Assembly: GCF_014858005.1 (NCBI RefSeq) | Contig: NZ_JACYOT010000005.1 | Location: 1 to 64,000 of the forward strand | Origin: Propioniciclava soli | GTDB lineage: Bacteria > Actinomycetota > Actinomycetes > Propionibacteriales > Propionibacteriaceae | DNA: 64,000 bases | Direction of reading: 5' to 3' | In this document: positions 7,241 to 15,953 of the stretch, piece after piece | Layout of the letters: each line of letters opens with the position of its first letter | Numbering within the stretch: position 1 is the stretch's first letter | Position numbers and translations under genes: made by a program | Notes under the pieces: generated by a model | Seen by the model: the letters and a program-made list of their open reading frames with translations, nothing else | Databases searched by the model: none | What the model was told of the DNA's origin: nothing

Positions 7241-8385
7241 ACGACCACATTCCGGAAGATCTCGACCCTGCCGGGCGTGACCTGCGCGCCTACACCGACG
7301 AACTCCGCCCCGATCACCGGATGGTTCGCAACGCGCGGGGCGAGTGGGTGCTGCTGCGCCACGAGGACGTGGTCGCCGTGGCGCAGGACCCCGAGCGCTT
7401 CGCCAGCGGCGTCTCCCAGCACGTCCACGTGCCGAACGGTCTCGACGGGGACGCCCACCGTGCGGCCCGGCGAACGCTCGACCGCTACTTCGACGCAGAG
7501 GAGCTGCCGCCCTTCGAGCCCGCGTTCCGTGGCATCGCCCGGGCCCTGTTCGCACGCCTCGCGCGTGGAACGGCGGTGGACGCGGTGAACGACATCGGCG
7601 CCACGTTCGCCGTCCGTGCCCAGAGCGCCTGGCTGGGGTGGCCCGCCGAGATCGAGCCGCACCTGTTGACTTGGATGGCGGAGAACCATGCGGCGACGCG
7701 GTCGGGTGACCGGTCGCGGACGGCGGTGGTGGCGTCCGACTTCGACGCGATCATCCGCTCGGTGCTCCAGCCCCGGCGTGCCGGCGACGGCGTGCTCGGC
7801 GACGACGTCACCGCGCGGCTGATGCGCGACACCGTCGACGGGCGCCCGTTCACCGACGACGAGATCGTCTCCGTGCTGCGCAACTGGACCGGGGGAGACC
7901 TGGGTTCGATCGCGTTGTGCGTGGGCGTCCTGTTCGCGTTCCTGACGACCCATCCGGACGAGCAACGCCGGCTGCGTGCGGGCGTGTCGGACGCCGAGCT
8001 GGACGCCGTCATCGACGAGGTGCTGCGCATCGACGATCCGTTCGTGTCGAACCGTCGGGTCACGACCTGCCCGGTCCACATCGGCGGCGCCGACATTCCC
8101 GAGGGCGCACACGTCAAACTGCACTGGACGTCCGCCAACCGCGACGCTGAGGTGTTCGGCGACGCTGATCGATGCGATCCCCACGGCCATGCCGCGGCGA
8201 ACCTGGTGTACGGCACCGGCCCGCACGTGTGCCCGGGGCGTCCCCTGGCCACCATGGAACTCCGCATCGCCGTGCAGGAAGCTCTCGCCGCCACGACGTG
8301 GATCACCGCGGCGCCCGGCGAGGAGCCCGAGCGCGAGGTCGCACCCCTCGGCGGCTGGGCCCGGGTTCCCGTGCTGCTCGGCTGA
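7237..8385 (+). CDS. Cytochrome P450
   Basis: 382 aa, the length of a soluble class I bacterial P450. Signatures in order: I-helix segment RNWTGGDLGSI (normally AGxDT, here TGGDLGS), the ExxR helix DEVLRIDDPF, the SNRR beta segment, and the heme loop YGTGPHVCPGRPLATME with Cys332 as thiolate ligand. The I-helix acid-alcohol pair is altered (Asp kept, Thr replaced by Leu), which may change oxygen activation. GTG start at 7237 overlaps the DUF2249 stop. No ferredoxin or reductase gene is next to it. Substrate unknown. Confidence 0.9.
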   Translation: MNDHIPEDLDPAGRDLRAYTDELRPDHRMVRNARGEWVLLRHEDVVAVAQDPERFASGVSQHVHVPNGLDGDAHRAARRTLDRYFDAEELPPFEPAFRGIARALFARLARGTAVDAVNDIGATFAVRAQSAWLGWPAEIEPHLLTWMAENHAATRSGDRSRTAVVASDFDAIIRSVLQPRRAGDGVLGDDVTARLMRDTVDGRPFTDDEIVSVLRNWTGGDLGSIALCVGVLFAFLTTHPDEQRRLRAGVSDAELDAVIDEVLRIDDPFVSNRRVTTCPVHIGGADIPEGAHVKLHWTSANRDAEVFGDADRCDPHGHAAANLVYGTGPHVCPGRPLATMELRIAVQEALAATTWITAAPGEEPEREVAPLGGWARVPVLLG

Positions 8386-8638
8386 ACCGCACCCGCCCCA
8401 TCACGCTCCCGCCAGGATTTGGGCGGCCGTGTACCATGAATCATTGTCGCCGACCACCACGGTCGGCGCGGGAGCCGCAGCACAGCCCACAGCTGGGTGC
8501 ACTGCACGGCCCCGTCCGCACGAACCAGAGACATGGTCACCTGCGCCGTTCGTGGCGCCACGCCGCATGCCGGCGTCCGGGGGCCACATTGCACTGTCCG
8601 GCTCACCCCGGGCTGAGGAAAGAAGAAGGAAAGCACGC

Positions 8639-8782
8639 ATGATCACGAACACGGCGCACTGGCGCCTCACCGAGACCCCGCTCACCTGCGGCCACACCCT
8701 GGCCGTCCGCACCGGCGAGACCTTCGCCTGGTGCTCCTGGTGCGCGGCCACCCGGCCCGTGCTGCAGCACGCTGCGGCCTGA
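8639..8782 (+). CDS. 47-aa zinc-ribbon-like small protein
   Basis: A short frame with ATG at 8639 after AAGAAGGAAAGC. It holds TCGHT and WCSWCA, spaced like a minimal Cys/His zinc knuckle. A leader of about 250 nt without another gene precedes it, and a very strong hairpin follows (8800-8852), which supports a real expressed unit. The frame is continuous with antisense-like shadow upstream, so only the ATG-initiated part is called. Function unknown. Confidence 0.55.
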   Translation: MITNTAHWRLTETPLTCGHTLAVRTGETFAWCSWCAATRPVLQHAAA

Positions 8783-8799
8783 CGCCACCCCGACGACCG

Positions 8800-8852
8800 C
8801 CGCGCCGGTCAGGTGATGCCCTGGTGCACCGCCTGACCGGCGCGGCTCTTTC
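8800..8852 (+). terminator. Strong intrinsic terminator
   Basis: A perfect 14-bp stem (CCGCGCCGGTCAGG at 8800-8813, CCTGACCGGCGCGG at 8832-8845) is followed by CTCTTTC. It lies between the 47-aa gene and the convergent YqeY-like gene and may serve both. Confidence 0.8.
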
Positions 8853-8904
8853 GTGTCCGGGGTCAACCGCTGACGCTGCCGGGTCACGGAGCGTCAGCCG
8901 CCGC

Positions 8905-9372
8905 TCACTGCAACGCGGCCTTCACCTTGGCGGCCACCGCCGAGCCCTCCGCCCGGCCCGCGGCGCGCGCGTTGACGGCCTTGATCACCTGACCCATCTG
9001 GCGCATGCCGGGCTTCTCGCCCAGCGTCGCCTCCGCGGCCGCGACCTCCTCGGCCACCAGCGCATCCAGCTCGTCGTCGCTCAGCGAGGCGGGCAGGTAC
9101 ACGGCCAGCAACTCGGCCTCGGTGAGTTCCTTCTCGGCGAGCTCCGGGCGGCCGCCGTCGGTGTAGGCCTGCGCCGAGTCGCGCCGCGTCCGCACCTCAC
9201 GCTGCAGCACCGCGATCTCCTCCTGCTCGCTCAGCTCGCGCGCCTGCTTGCCCGCCACCTTCTCGTTCTTGATCGCCGCGATCGCCATCCGCAGCGTGGT
9301 CGTGCGCTCCCCGTCGCGGGCCTTCATGGCCGCGACCATGTCGCCGTGCAACGTGTCCTCGAGGGTTCCCAT
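8905..9372 (-). CDS. GatB/YqeY domain protein
   Basis: 155 aa, standard for YqeY-type proteins, a helical domain related to the tRNA-binding tail of GatB amidotransferase. Typical features are the N-terminal LHGDMVAAMKARDGERTTTL helix, IKNEKVA, EEIAVLQREVRTRRDS and the C-terminal MRQMGQVIKAVNARAAGRAE (KxMGxVMxxLKxxxxGRAD type). ATG 9372 is the natural start; the longer frame to 9441 is unsupported. Divergent from the RNA phosphodiesterase gene. Likely a tRNA-associated factor; precise role unclear for the family. Confidence 0.9.
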   Translation of the reverse strand: MGTLEDTLHGDMVAAMKARDGERTTTLRMAIAAIKNEKVAGKQARELSEQEEIAVLQREVRTRRDSAQAYTDGGRPELAEKELTEAELLAVYLPASLSDDELDALVAEEVAAAEATLGEKPGMRQMGQVIKAVNARAAGRAEGSAVAAKVKAALQ

Positions 9373-9431
9373 GCGTCTCGTCCTTTCGTCGCGTTCGATT
9401 CTGTCACAGGCCCGCCGTAGAGTCCGTGGGC

Positions 9432-10040
9432 ATGGGAGCACGCCTGTTCACCGCGGTCCTTCCGCCGCCCGAGCTCGTCGAGGAGCTCGACGCCTTCTGC
9501 CGCCCGAGGCGCGAGGCCGTCCCGCAGTTGCGCTGGACGCGGCCCGACACCTGGCACCTGACCACCGCCTTCATGGCCGACGTCGACGCCCGGCACCACG
9601 ACCGGTTGGTGGAGGGCCTGGCAGCCGCGGCTGCCCGCACGCCGGCGTTCGCGATCCGGCTCGGCGGGGGCGGCACCTTCGGCCCGCCCGAGGCGGCACG
9701 CCACCTGTGGCTGGGCCTGACCCGGGGAGCGGACGCCCTCGCCGCGCTGGCCGTCCGCTGCCGCAACGCGGCCGAACACGCCGGTGTCCGCACCGACGGC
9801 ACGAACTTCGTGCCGCACCTGACCCTGGCGCGGGGCACCCGGCACGCCGACCTGCGGCGGCTCCGCGCGGTGTTCGACACCTTCGACGCCGACGGCTGGG
9901 TGGCCGACGAACTGGTGCTCATCGAATCCCACCTCGCTGATCGGGCCAACCGCTACGAGGTCGTGGAACGCTTCACCCTGCCGCCAGCCGATACCACTAG
10001 CCTGAGGGCCGACACCACCAGCACCGAGGAGCCACGATGA
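9432..10040 (+). CDS. thpR: RNA 2',3'-cyclic phosphodiesterase (2'-5' RNA ligase family)
   Basis: 202 aa. Two HxT motifs define the 2H phosphoesterase family: WHLTTAF (near 42-48) and PHLTLAR (near 128-134). It opens with ARLFTAVLPPPELVEEL as in ThpR/LigT proteins. The enzyme hydrolyses 2',3'-cyclic phosphate RNA ends. ATG 9432 is preferred over an in-frame GTG two codons upstream. The C-terminal tail (TTSLRADTTSTEEPR) is a low-complexity extension. Its stop overlaps the metY start by 4 bp. Confidence 0.88.
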   Translation: MGARLFTAVLPPPELVEELDAFCRPRREAVPQLRWTRPDTWHLTTAFMADVDARHHDRLVEGLAAAAARTPAFAIRLGGGGTFGPPEAARHLWLGLTRGADALAALAVRCRNAAEHAGVRTDGTNFVPHLTLARGTRHADLRRLRAVFDTFDADGWVADELVLIESHLADRANRYEVVERFTLPPADTTSLRADTTSTEEPR

Positions 10041-11320
10041 GCGAACGCCGGTTCGAGACCCTGGCAGTCCACGCGGGCCAGGAGCACGCCGACCCCGCGA
10101 CGAACGCGCGGGCGGTGCCGATCTACCAGACGACGAGCTACGTCTTCGACGACACCCAGCACGCCGCCGACCTGTTCGCCCTGCGCACGCCGGGCAACAT
10201 CTACACCCGCATCATGAACCCCACCCAGGGCGTGCTCGAGGCGCGCGTGACCGCCTTGGAGGGGGGCCTGACGTCGCTGGCCACCGCCTCAGGTGCCGCG
10301 GCGATCACCTACGCGGTGCTGACGCTGGCCGGGGCCGGCGACAACATCGTCGCCTCGGCCAAGCTGTATGGCGGCACGTACGCCCTCTTCGCGCACACGC
10401 TGCCGCAGTTCGGCGTCCAGACGCGGTTCGTGGATCCCGACGACCCCGACGCGCTGGCCGAGCACGTCGACGACCGGACGCGGCTCGTCTTCGTCGAGTC
10501 GATCGGCAACCCGGCGCTCAACGTACTCGACGTGCCCGCCTGGGCGGACGCCGCGCACGCCCTCGGGCTGCCGCTGGTGGTGGACAACACGGTGCCCACG
10601 CCGTATCTCTGCCGGGTGCTCGACCACGGGGCCGACATCGCCGTGCACGCCACCACCAAGTACATGTCGGGCAACGGCACGTCGATGGGCGGGGTCATCG
10701 TCGACAGCGGCAGGTTCGACTGGGCGGCGCACGCCGAGCGCTTCCCCCAGCTGACGGGGCCCGACCACGCCTACCACGAGACCGTGTGGACGGACGCCGC
10801 CGGCCCGGCCGCCTACATCACCCGCGCCCGCACCGTGATGCTCCGCAACACCGGCGCCGCCATCGCGCCGATGAACGCCTTCCTCACCCTGCTCGGCACC
10901 GAGACCCTGCACCTGCGCATGGAGCGGCACAGCAGCAACGCGCTGGCCATCGCCGAGTACCTCGCCGCCGACGAGCGCGTGGCGTGGGTGCAATACCCCG
11001 GCCTGGCCGAGGACCGCTACCACGACGTGGCGAACCGGGTGCTCGAGGGGCGCGGCTACGGCGGGCTGGTGAGCTTCGGGCTGAAGACCGGCCGCGAGGG
11101 CGGCTCCCGGTTCATCGAGAGCCTCGGGCTGTTCAGCCACCTCGCCAACATCGGCGACGCCAAGAGCCTGGCGATCCACAACGCGACGACGACGCACTCG
11201 CAGCTCACCGAGTCCGAGCTCGTGGACGCCGGGGTGGCGCCCGAGGGCGTCCGGCTGAGCATCGGCATCGAGAACGCCGACGACCTGATCGCCGATCTGG
11301 ATCAGGCGCTGTCTGCGTGA
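10037..11320 (+). CDS. metY: O-acetylhomoserine sulfhydrylase (aminocarboxypropyltransferase)
   Basis: 427 aa, the length of MetY. A Cys/Met-metabolism PLP enzyme: the PLP lysine sits in HATTKYMSGNG, and ARVTALEGG, ASGAAAITYAV, FVESIGNPALNV and VVDNTVPTP are typical. It converts O-acetylhomoserine plus sulfide to homocysteine. ATG overlaps the thpR stop (ATGA), and its own stop overlaps the metX GTG, so metY-metX-metW form a coupled methionine operon. Confidence 0.95.
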   Translation: MSERRFETLAVHAGQEHADPATNARAVPIYQTTSYVFDDTQHAADLFALRTPGNIYTRIMNPTQGVLEARVTALEGGLTSLATASGAAAITYAVLTLAGAGDNIVASAKLYGGTYALFAHTLPQFGVQTRFVDPDDPDALAEHVDDRTRLVFVESIGNPALNVLDVPAWADAAHALGLPLVVDNTVPTPYLCRVLDHGADIAVHATTKYMSGNGTSMGGVIVDSGRFDWAAHAERFPQLTGPDHAYHETVWTDAAGPAAYITRARTVMLRNTGAAIAPMNAFLTLLGTETLHLRMERHSSNALAIAEYLAADERVAWVQYPGLAEDRYHDVANRVLEGRGYGGLVSFGLKTGREGGSRFIESLGLFSHLANIGDAKSLAIHNATTTHSQLTESELVDAGVAPEGVRLSIGIENADDLIADLDQALSA

Positions 11321-12480
11321 CGAGCCCCGTGACCCCCACCGCCGACGTGATGGCCGGCTCCGTCGGCCTCGTGGAGACGGAGACGGTGCGGCTCTTCACC
11401 GCCGCGCAGCCCCTGGTGCTGGTCAGCGGCGCCACCCTGGGCCCCGTCGACGTCGCCTACGAGACCTACGGCCGGTTGAACGCCGACCGCAGCAACGCGG
11501 TGTTCATCTGCCACGCCCTGACCGGGGACGCCCACGCCGCCGGCTGGCACGCCGGCGACCGGCACCCGGGGTGGTGGGACAACCTGATCGGGCCGGGGCG
11601 TCCGCTCGACACCGATCGCTTCTTCGTCGTGTGCGCCAACCTGCTGGGCGGCTGCCAGGGCACCACCGGCCCGTCGTCGCCCCATCCGGAGACGGGCCGC
11701 GCCTACGGTCTGGACTTCCCGCTGCTCGAGGTCGCTGACTTCGTCACCGTGCACCGCGCCCTGCTCGCCCACCTGGGCATCGAGCGCCTGCTCGCCGTGC
11801 TCGGCGGTTCGCTGGGCGGCATGCAAGCGCTGCAGTGGTCCCTCGACCACCCCGAGGATCTGGCGAACGCGCTCATCGTCGCGGCGTCCAGCCGGTTGAC
11901 GGCGCAGAACATCGCGTTCTCCGCAGTGGCCCGGCGGGCGATCATGTCCGACCGACAATTCCGCGACGGGCAGTACGCCGCGGAGGGCACGATGCCGGCC
12001 GTGGGCCTGGCGATCGCCCGCATGATGGCGCACATCACCTACCTCTCCGAGGACGCCTTCACCGCCAAGTTCGGCCGCACGTCGCAGTTCGAGACGCGGC
12101 GGCGGGGGTTCGGGATCGACTTCGCCGTGGAGAGCTACCTCGACCACCAGGGCACCACGTTCCTGGAGCGGTTCGACGCGCTGAGCTACCTCTACCTCAC
12201 CCGCGTCATGGACTACTTCGACCCCTTCGCCCGCCCGGACGCCCTCGCCGCCGTCGAACAGCGCCCGGTGAACCACCTCGTGCTGTCCTTCGACTCCGAC
12301 TGGCGGTTCTCGACCGACCACGCCCTGCGCATCACCCGCCGCCTGGAGCAGGCGCGCCTGCCGGTGACGTTCCGCGAGATCAGCTCGGCGTTCGGCCACG
12401 ACTCGTTCCTGTTGGCCGACCCGGTGTACCACGCGACGTTGCGCGCGTTCCTGGATCGGGCGCTGGAGGTGGGCACGTGA
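11317..12480 (+). CDS. metX: Homoserine O-acetyltransferase
   Basis: 387 aa from GTG 11317, which overlaps the metY stop (GTGA). Alpha/beta-hydrolase fold with the nucleophile elbow GGSLGGMQALQW, NLLGGCQGTTGPSS typical of MetX, catalytic Asp in FDSDWRF and His in FGHDSFLL. It acetylates homoserine with acetyl-CoA, supplying the substrate of the upstream MetY. The open frame runs far upstream only as shadow of metY. Substrate could be succinyl- rather than acetyl-CoA, as with some MetX proteins. Confidence 0.95.
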   Translation: MTSPVTPTADVMAGSVGLVETETVRLFTAAQPLVLVSGATLGPVDVAYETYGRLNADRSNAVFICHALTGDAHAAGWHAGDRHPGWWDNLIGPGRPLDTDRFFVVCANLLGGCQGTTGPSSPHPETGRAYGLDFPLLEVADFVTVHRALLAHLGIERLLAVLGGSLGGMQALQWSLDHPEDLANALIVAASSRLTAQNIAFSAVARRAIMSDRQFRDGQYAAEGTMPAVGLAIARMMAHITYLSEDAFTAKFGRTSQFETRRRGFGIDFAVESYLDHQGTTFLERFDALSYLYLTRVMDYFDPFARPDALAAVEQRPVNHLVLSFDSDWRFSTDHALRITRRLEQARLPVTFREISSAFGHDSFLLADPVYHATLRAFLDRALEVGT

Positions 12481-13133
12481 GCGCACCCTCTCCGCGGCGC
12501 GGTGCGGCCCGCCCCGCGTCCCTGCGCCCCGACTTGGCGCTCGTCTCCGACCAGATCGCGGCGGGCTCGCGCGTGCTCGACCTGGGGTGCGGGCAGGGCG
12601 ACCTGCTCCGCAGCCTGATGGACGCCAAGGACTGCACGGGCACGGGCGTCGAGATCGATCCCGACGCCGTGCTCGGGGCCATCCGCCGCGGCGTCCCGGT
12701 GATCGAACGCGACATCACGAGCGTGCTGGACGACCTCGCCGACCGGTCCTACGACGTCGTCGTTCTCTCCCGCACCCTGCAGACCATGTTGCAGCCGGCC
12801 ACGGTGCTCGCGGGCATGGCGCGGGTGGGGGAGCGCCTCGTGGTGTCGGTGCCGAACTTCGGCTACTACCGCAACCGCTTCCGGTTGCTGCTGGGCCGCA
12901 TGCCCATGAGCAAGGAGATCCCGTACTCCTGGTACGAGACGCCCAACCTGCGCTTCACCACGTTGGCCGACCTGGAGGATCTCTTCGACCGCCTCGGCCT
13001 GCGCATCGAGCGGCGCTTCACCTACACCGAGACCGGACGCCGCCTGCGGATGTACGGCCGTCTGTCGAACTGGGCCGCCGGCGCTGCCGTGTACGTGTTG
13101 TGCCCGATCGATGCCGGCCGGACGCGCGCCTGA
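12477..13133 (+). CDS. metW: Methionine biosynthesis protein MetW (SAM methyltransferase fold)
   Basis: 218 aa. The class I methyltransferase motif I is VLDLGCGQGDLL, followed by VEIDPDAV, YDVVVLSRTLQ and the MetW-typical VVSVPNFGYYRNRF and SWYETPNLRFT. MetW partners MetX in homoserine acylation in many bacteria. GTG 12477 overlaps the metX stop. It ends the operon and converges on the exonuclease gene. Confidence 0.92.
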   Translation: MSAPSPRRGAARPASLRPDLALVSDQIAAGSRVLDLGCGQGDLLRSLMDAKDCTGTGVEIDPDAVLGAIRRGVPVIERDITSVLDDLADRSYDVVVLSRTLQTMLQPATVLAGMARVGERLVVSVPNFGYYRNRFRLLLGRMPMSKEIPYSWYETPNLRFTTLADLEDLFDRLGLRIERRFTYTETGRRLRMYGRLSNWAAGAAVYVLCPIDAGRTRA

Positions 13134-13138
13134 CGGCC

Positions 13139-14035
13139 TCAGCGGGCCATGGCCTCCAGGATGCGTCGTGCGCTGCCGCCCAGATTCAGCAGCTCGCTGA
13201 GCTCGGCGAACTCACTCGGCCGAGCCGGCGCGGTGGGCAGGGTGAGGTCGGGCGTCCCGAGGTCGAGGTCGCGGACGGCGCCGACGACCTGGCGTGCCGG
13301 GCCGAGGTAGTCGATCGCGGCCGTCAGCGCCCGGGACACGGCGGGGGAGAGCGACCCGGCGTGGGCCACGATCCCGTCCAGGTCGCCGTACTTGGCGATG
13401 AGCTGCGCGGCCGTCTTCTCCCCGATGCCCTTGACGCCCGGCAGTCCGTCCGAAGGATCCCCCCGCATCACGGCGAAGTCGACGTAGCCGGCGCCGGAGA
13501 TGCCGTACTTCGCGGCCAGCCACGCGTCGTCGACGCGCTCGTGCTTCGCCACGCCGCGCGCCACGTACAGCACCCGGACGCCCTCGCCGTCCGACACGAG
13601 CTGGAAGAGGTCACGGTCGCCGGTCACCACGTCGACCGGGCCGGGGGCGCCCGTGGCCAGCGTCGCGATCACGTCGTCGGCCTCGTGGTCGGGGGCGCCC
13701 ACCACGGGTAGGCCGAGGGCGTCCAACACCGCGCGGATGAGCGGCACCTGCCCGGTGAGGGCCTCCGGCACCTCCTCGACGTGGCCGTGGGCCACGCGGT
13801 GCGCCTTGTAGGTCGGGACGAGGTCGACCCGCCAGGCGGGCCGCCAGTCGTCATCCCAGCAGCAGGCCAGGCGCTGGGGGGCGTACTCGGTGATGAAGCG
13901 GGCCAGGAAGTCGAGCAGCCCCCGCACCGCATTGACGGGTCGCCCGTCGGCCGCGGTGAGGGCGTCCGGCAGGCCGTGATAGGCCCGAAAATACAACGAC
14001 GCGGTGTCGAGCAGAAGTGTGCGGGGCGCGGTCAC
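13139..14035 (-). CDS. 5'-3' exonuclease (PolI N-terminal/flap nuclease type)
   Basis: 298 aa standalone exonuclease domain. Acidic metal ligands are visible in LLLDTASLYFRA, ACCWDD and HEADDVIATLA plus TGDRDLFQLV; the helix-3-turn-helix DNA clamp is GLPGVKGIGEKTAAQLI. Such paralogues of the PolI 5' nuclease occur in actinobacteria alongside full-length polA and are thought to process flaps or primers. The GTG start at 14035 precedes TAPRTLLLD; the much longer open frame upstream is antisense to the Lrp and dipeptidase genes and is not coding. Confidence 0.92.
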   Translation of the reverse strand: MTAPRTLLLDTASLYFRAYHGLPDALTAADGRPVNAVRGLLDFLARFITEYAPQRLACCWDDDWRPAWRVDLVPTYKAHRVAHGHVEEVPEALTGQVPLIRAVLDALGLPVVGAPDHEADDVIATLATGAPGPVDVVTGDRDLFQLVSDGEGVRVLYVARGVAKHERVDDAWLAAKYGISGAGYVDFAVMRGDPSDGLPGVKGIGEKTAAQLIAKYGDLDGIVAHAGSLSPAVSRALTAAIDYLGPARQVVGAVRDLDLGTPDLTLPTAPARPSEFAELSELLNLGGSARRILEAMAR

Positions 14036-14086
14036 ACCGGCCAGTGTGGCAGAGCACCTGCCCCGATCGGCGCACGATGTGAAACG

Positions 14087-14533
14087 ATGACGTCCATGGA
14101 GAGCACGGATCAGCAGATTCTCTCGTTGCTGGCCCGCGACGGACGGATGTCGTTCACCGACATCGGCAAGGCCACGGGGCTGTCCACGTCCGCCGCGCAG
14201 CAGCGGGTCCGCCGGCTGGAGCAGCGCGGCGTCATCACCGGCTACCGGGCGGTGGTGGACGCCGAAGCGCTCGACAGGATGCTCACCGCGTTCGTGTCCC
14301 TGCGCGTGCCGAACCCCGGTGACGACGAGGACATCCCTGCCAAGCTCGCCCCGATCGAGGGCATCGTCTCCTGCTACTCGGTGGCGGGGCGCTACAGCTA
14401 CCTGCTGAAGGTGCAGGTGGAGTCGCCGAAGGACCTCGAGCGGCTCCTGCAGGAGGTCGGCCAAGCCGCGAGCGTCTCGACCGAGACGACGCTGGTGCTG
14501 TCGGTGCCCTACGCCGATCGTCCGTTGGTCTGA
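14087..14533 (+). CDS. Lrp/AsnC-family transcriptional regulator
   Basis: 148 aa. N-terminal winged helix (DQQILSLLARDGRMSFTDIG, then GLSTSAAQQRVRRLEQRGVI) followed by an RAM/AsnC ligand domain (VAGRYSYLLKVQVESPKDLE). ATG 14087 or 14096 could be used; neither has a clear ribosome binding site, so it may be leaderless. Divergent from the exonuclease gene, convergent with the dipeptidase gene. Effector amino acid unknown. Confidence 0.9.
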   Translation: MTSMESTDQQILSLLARDGRMSFTDIGKATGLSTSAAQQRVRRLEQRGVITGYRAVVDAEALDRMLTAFVSLRVPNPGDDEDIPAKLAPIEGIVSCYSVAGRYSYLLKVQVESPKDLERLLQEVGQAASVSTETTLVLSVPYADRPLV

Positions 14534-14541
14534 CCCGCTCG

Positions 14542-15885
14542 TCACCCCCGCCCGACCGCAGCGCCCAGCTCGGCCAACAGCAGCGCCTCGGCCAGGCAGG
14601 CCTTGCCGAAGTCGCCCAGGTCGAGCGACTCGTCGATGCCGTGCATCCGGGAGTCGGGGTCGCACACACCGGTCACCAGCACGGTCGCGTCCGGGAAGGT
14701 GCGCTGGAAGTCGGCCACCATCGGGATCGACCCGCCCTGCCCCATCTGCACCGGGTCGGTGCCCCACGCCTGGGTGAACGCGGCGACCGCGGCGTCCGCC
14801 ACCGGCCCCTCCAGTGGGATCTGCGACCCGTGCCCGTAGTGCTCGGCACCGAAGGTCAGCCGGGCGCCCCACGGGGCGTGGGCGGTGAGATGGTCCTTGA
14901 GCGCGGTGAGCGCGGCCGGCCCGTTTTGGCCCGGCGCGAGCCGCACGCTGATCTTGGCCCGCGCCGTCGCGGTGAGCGTGTTGGACGCCTGCGCCACGCT
15001 CGGCGCGTCGACGGCGAGCACGGTGATGGCCGGCCGGGTCCACAGACGGTCGGCGAGCGGGCCGGTACCGAGGAGCTCCACCCCGTCGAGCACTCCGGCC
15101 TCCGCGCGCAGGCGGTCGGCGTCGTGCTCCAGGGGGAAGCCGTCGTCGCGCACCAGGCCGGCCACCGCGACGTCCCCGGCGTCGTCGTGCAGGGTCGCGA
15201 GCAGGCGCACCAGCGCGGTGAGGGCGTCCGGCGCGACGCCCCCATACTGGCCGGAGTGCAGCGCGTGGTCGAGCGTCGACACCTCGACCACAAGGTCGGC
15301 CAGCCCGCGCAGCGTGGTGGTGAACGCGGGCGTCCCGACCGCCCAGTTGGCCGAGTCGCAGATGACGTAGACGTCGGCGGCGAGCAGGTCGCGGTGGCGT
15401 TCGAGGATCGCCGCGAGCGTGGGGGAGCCGACCTCCTCCTCGCCCTCGACGAAGACGGTGACGCCGACCGGCGGCGTGCCGCCAAACGCGCGCAGCGCCG
15501 CGAGGTGCACGGCCACGCCCGCCTTGTCGTCCACGACGCCGCGGGCGTGCAGGCGTCCGCCGCGCTCGGTGACCTCGAACGGGGGCGACGTCCAGGCGTC
15601 CGGGTCACCGGTGGGCTGGACGTCGTGGTGGGCGTACAGACACACCGTCGGCGCGCCCTCGGGAGCCGGCCAGCGGCCGATCACCGCGGGCTGGCCGCCC
15701 TCGGCAACGATCCGGACGTCGGGGCAGCCGGCCCCGCGCAGGAGGCCGGCGACCGCGTCCGCGCTGGCGGACACGTCCCCGTGGTGCGCGGGCAGCGAAC
15801 TGACCGAGCGGATGGCGACGAGGTCGGTGAGGTCGGCGAGGACGCCGGGGAGCAGGTCGGACACGGTGCGGCGCAGGTCATTCAC
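14542..15885 (-). CDS. M20-family dipeptidase
   Basis: 447 aa. Zinc ligands and catalytic residues are in YAHHDVQPTGDPD, RGVVDDKAG (bridging Asp), FVEGEEEVGSP (general base Glu plus ligand Glu), CDSANW and SRMHGIDES near the C-terminus. A dimerisation lid domain lies between residues about 190 and 320. This set fits the ArgE/DapE/CPG2-type dipeptidases acting on cytosolic peptides. The GTG at 15885 keeps NDLRRTVSDLL as N-terminus; the ATG nearby is out of frame. Confidence 0.92.
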   Translation of the reverse strand: MNDLRRTVSDLLPGVLADLTDLVAIRSVSSLPAHHGDVSASADAVAGLLRGAGCPDVRIVAEGGQPAVIGRWPAPEGAPTVCLYAHHDVQPTGDPDAWTSPPFEVTERGGRLHARGVVDDKAGVAVHLAALRAFGGTPPVGVTVFVEGEEEVGSPTLAAILERHRDLLAADVYVICDSANWAVGTPAFTTTLRGLADLVVEVSTLDHALHSGQYGGVAPDALTALVRLLATLHDDAGDVAVAGLVRDDGFPLEHDADRLRAEAGVLDGVELLGTGPLADRLWTRPAITVLAVDAPSVAQASNTLTATARAKISVRLAPGQNGPAALTALKDHLTAHAPWGARLTFGAEHYGHGSQIPLEGPVADAAVAAFTQAWGTDPVQMGQGGSIPMVADFQRTFPDATVLVTGVCDPDSRMHGIDESLDLGDFGKACLAEALLLAELGAAVGRG

Positions 15886-15953
15886 CCCGGCGACGCTACC
15901 CCCTGGCGGGCGCGTGTGCCCAGACGGCCCGCAGCCGCGGGTAACCTGAGCGC

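Noticed and set aside
13139-15043. 634-aa frame running from the exonuclease through the Lrp gene
   Set aside because: Only the part from GTG 14035 has exonuclease motifs; the rest is antisense of clear Lrp and dipeptidase genes.
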